The translations under genes and the position numbers were made by a program. Positions 6,841 through 7,591 of a stretch of 7,591 nt of DNA are shown piece by piece. Numbering within the stretch: position 1 is the stretch's first letter; the number at the start of each line of letters is the position of its first letter. The stretch covers positions 1 through 7,591 of the forward strand of contig JAEXPG010000020.1 in assembly GCA_023447015.1 (NCBI GenBank), written 5' to 3'. A model generated the notes under the pieces. The model searched no databases. It saw only the letters and a list, made by a program, of their open reading frames with translations, and had not been told where the DNA came from. The DNA is from Verrucomicrobiota bacterium. GTDB taxonomy: Bacteria > Verrucomicrobiota > Verrucomicrobiia > Opitutales > Opitutaceae.

Positions 6841-7591
6841 ATGGTCTCCCTCGCTGCATTGAAATATGGTGACGTCTTCGCCGAGCACGGCGGCCCGATC
6901 GACCGCGTCGATCCGGGCGAGTTCTCGGTGCTGGGCGAGCCGTACTGCCTGGCCAACGCGTTCCTGCGCGAGGAGCTCTCGGTCGGCAAGCAGGTGCAGG
7001 CCATGTACGGGCAGGCGGACGGCACGGGCATCGCCCGGTCGGCGGGCACCTCATGCCATATGGCGATCTCGGAGGCCTTGGAACGCTGGGCTTATCTTGC
7101 GGTGCACGACAGCGCGTCGGCCGGCGCCTACGGTTTCCACGACGATCGCAGTTCGAACGGCATGGCGGCGTTTCCGGGCCTGTTTCGCGGGCAGGCCCGG
7201 CGGCTCGCCCGGGCCGAGGCGATCGAGCGGCATGCCGTCGTCTCCTGGTGGGACGGGCGGCTTCCGGCCGAGCACACGGCTTCGCCCTACGGTGGGGTCG
7301 AGGCGGTGCGCATCCACCACAGTTCGGGGCCTGGCGAGGTTGTCATCCTTTTCCGGCGCACGCGGGCCGGCTACGCCTATGGCCACGCCTACGGCAGCGA
7401 CCTTGTGCGCGCGATGCACCGGGCGGTGATCAGTCTCGCGCGGGCGGAACACGTGCTGGTGGCGCATCGGGCCAAGGGCGCGCTGGTGTCCCCGGCGAAT
7501 TTCCTCGAGCGGCGGGTTCTGTTCTTCGCCGGTGAGGAGGGCGCGGAGCTCTTCAGCCGGCGCCTGCTTGCGCGTCCGCACAAGCAGGCGC
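6841..7591 (+). CDS. YcaO-domain protein, C-terminus off window
   Basis: I translated this frame directly: 250 codons from the ATG at 6841 without a stop to the window edge. YcaO enzymes activate peptide backbone amides with ATP to form azolines, thioamides or amidines. The paired glutamate motifs of the ATP/Mg site are visible: ISEALERW (E78, E81) and ARAEAIERHA (E126, E129). Between them is SSNGMAA (104-110), matching the usual SSNGLAAG. VVSWWDGRLP (133-142) matches the family's AxxWWxxRLP. GYAYGHAYGSDLVRAMHRAV (178 onward) corresponds to the late repeat before the C-terminal segment. The proline-rich C-terminus that many azoline-forming YcaO proteins use as an active-site element is beyond the edge, as is any fused or following E1-like, dehydrogenase or TfuA partner. 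The gene starts 18 bases after the repeat-peptide stop with no ribosome binding site, suggesting coupled translation. A YcaO of another role (such as the RimO-linked E. coli YcaO) is possible but less likely beside this peptide. Confidence 0.87.
   Translation, partial: MVSLAALKYGDVFAEHGGPIDRVDPGEFSVLGEPYCLANAFLREELSVGKQVQAMYGQADGTGIARSAGTSCHMAISEALERWAYLAVHDSASAGAYGFHDDRSSNGMAAFPGLFRGQARRLARAEAIERHAVVSWWDGRLPAEHTASPYGGVEAVRIHHSSGPGEVVILFRRTRAGYAYGHAYGSDLVRAMHRAVISLARAEHVLVAHRAKGALVSPANFLERRVLFFAGEEGAELFSRRLLARPHKQA

Noticed and set aside
6489..7049. A 186-codon minus-strand frame that also contains the repeat
   Set aside because: In this frame one repeat difference changes Ser to Asn, it runs antisense to the conserved start of the YcaO protein, and it has no signal or domain. 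The plus frame, where all differences are silent, explains the data better.
6866..7429. A 187-codon plus-strand Ser/Arg-rich frame
   Set aside because: It is an out-of-frame shadow of the YcaO gene, whose own frame stays open to the window edge and shows the family motifs.

Overview
The window is GC-rich, gene-dense bacterial chromosome with strong G/C preference at third codon positions and no recognisable Shine-Dalgarno sequence before any gene. It carries a Gram-negative-style HPr kinase, a propeller-type hybrid histidine kinase and an alpha-oxoamine synthase. This would fit a Verrucomicrobiota member such as an Opitutaceae relative, but that placement is an inference from gene content and I could not test it. 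I see no rRNA, tRNA, CRISPR array, insertion sequence or integrase.

Layout from left to right. (1) 1-1170, minus strand: an alpha-oxoamine synthase (BioF/Kbl/serine palmitoyltransferase fold), cut at its C-terminus by the window edge. (2) 1171-1327: divergent intergenic spacer with a small inverted repeat. (3) 1328-1795, plus strand: a YpeA-like GNAT acetyltransferase. It converges, across a 35-base gap holding a GC-rich hairpin, on (4) 1831-2850, minus strand: HPr kinase/phosphorylase (hprK). (5) 2930-6469, minus strand: a large membrane-bound hybrid histidine kinase built as periplasmic propeller sensor, one membrane helix, HisKA, HATPase, receiver and Hpt. It lies upstream of hprK in the same orientation. 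(6) 6532-6822, plus strand, divergent from the kinase: a 96-residue peptide with a signal-like N-terminus and two identical 20-residue repeats. (7) 6841 to the window end, plus strand: a YcaO-domain protein, truncated by the edge.

The most interesting part is the right end. A short tandem-repeat peptide sits 18 bases upstream of a YcaO enzyme gene. YcaO proteins are ATP-dependent backbone cyclodehydratases or thioamidating enzymes that act on ribosomally made peptides. The two repeats differ at six bases and every difference is synonymous in the peptide's frame, so the peptide sequence has been kept by selection. I propose peptide plus YcaO as a candidate RiPP (ribosomally synthesised, post-translationally modified peptide) locus, with the divergent hybrid kinase as a possible regulator. 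The modification type cannot be decided here, because the rest of the cluster lies beyond the right edge.
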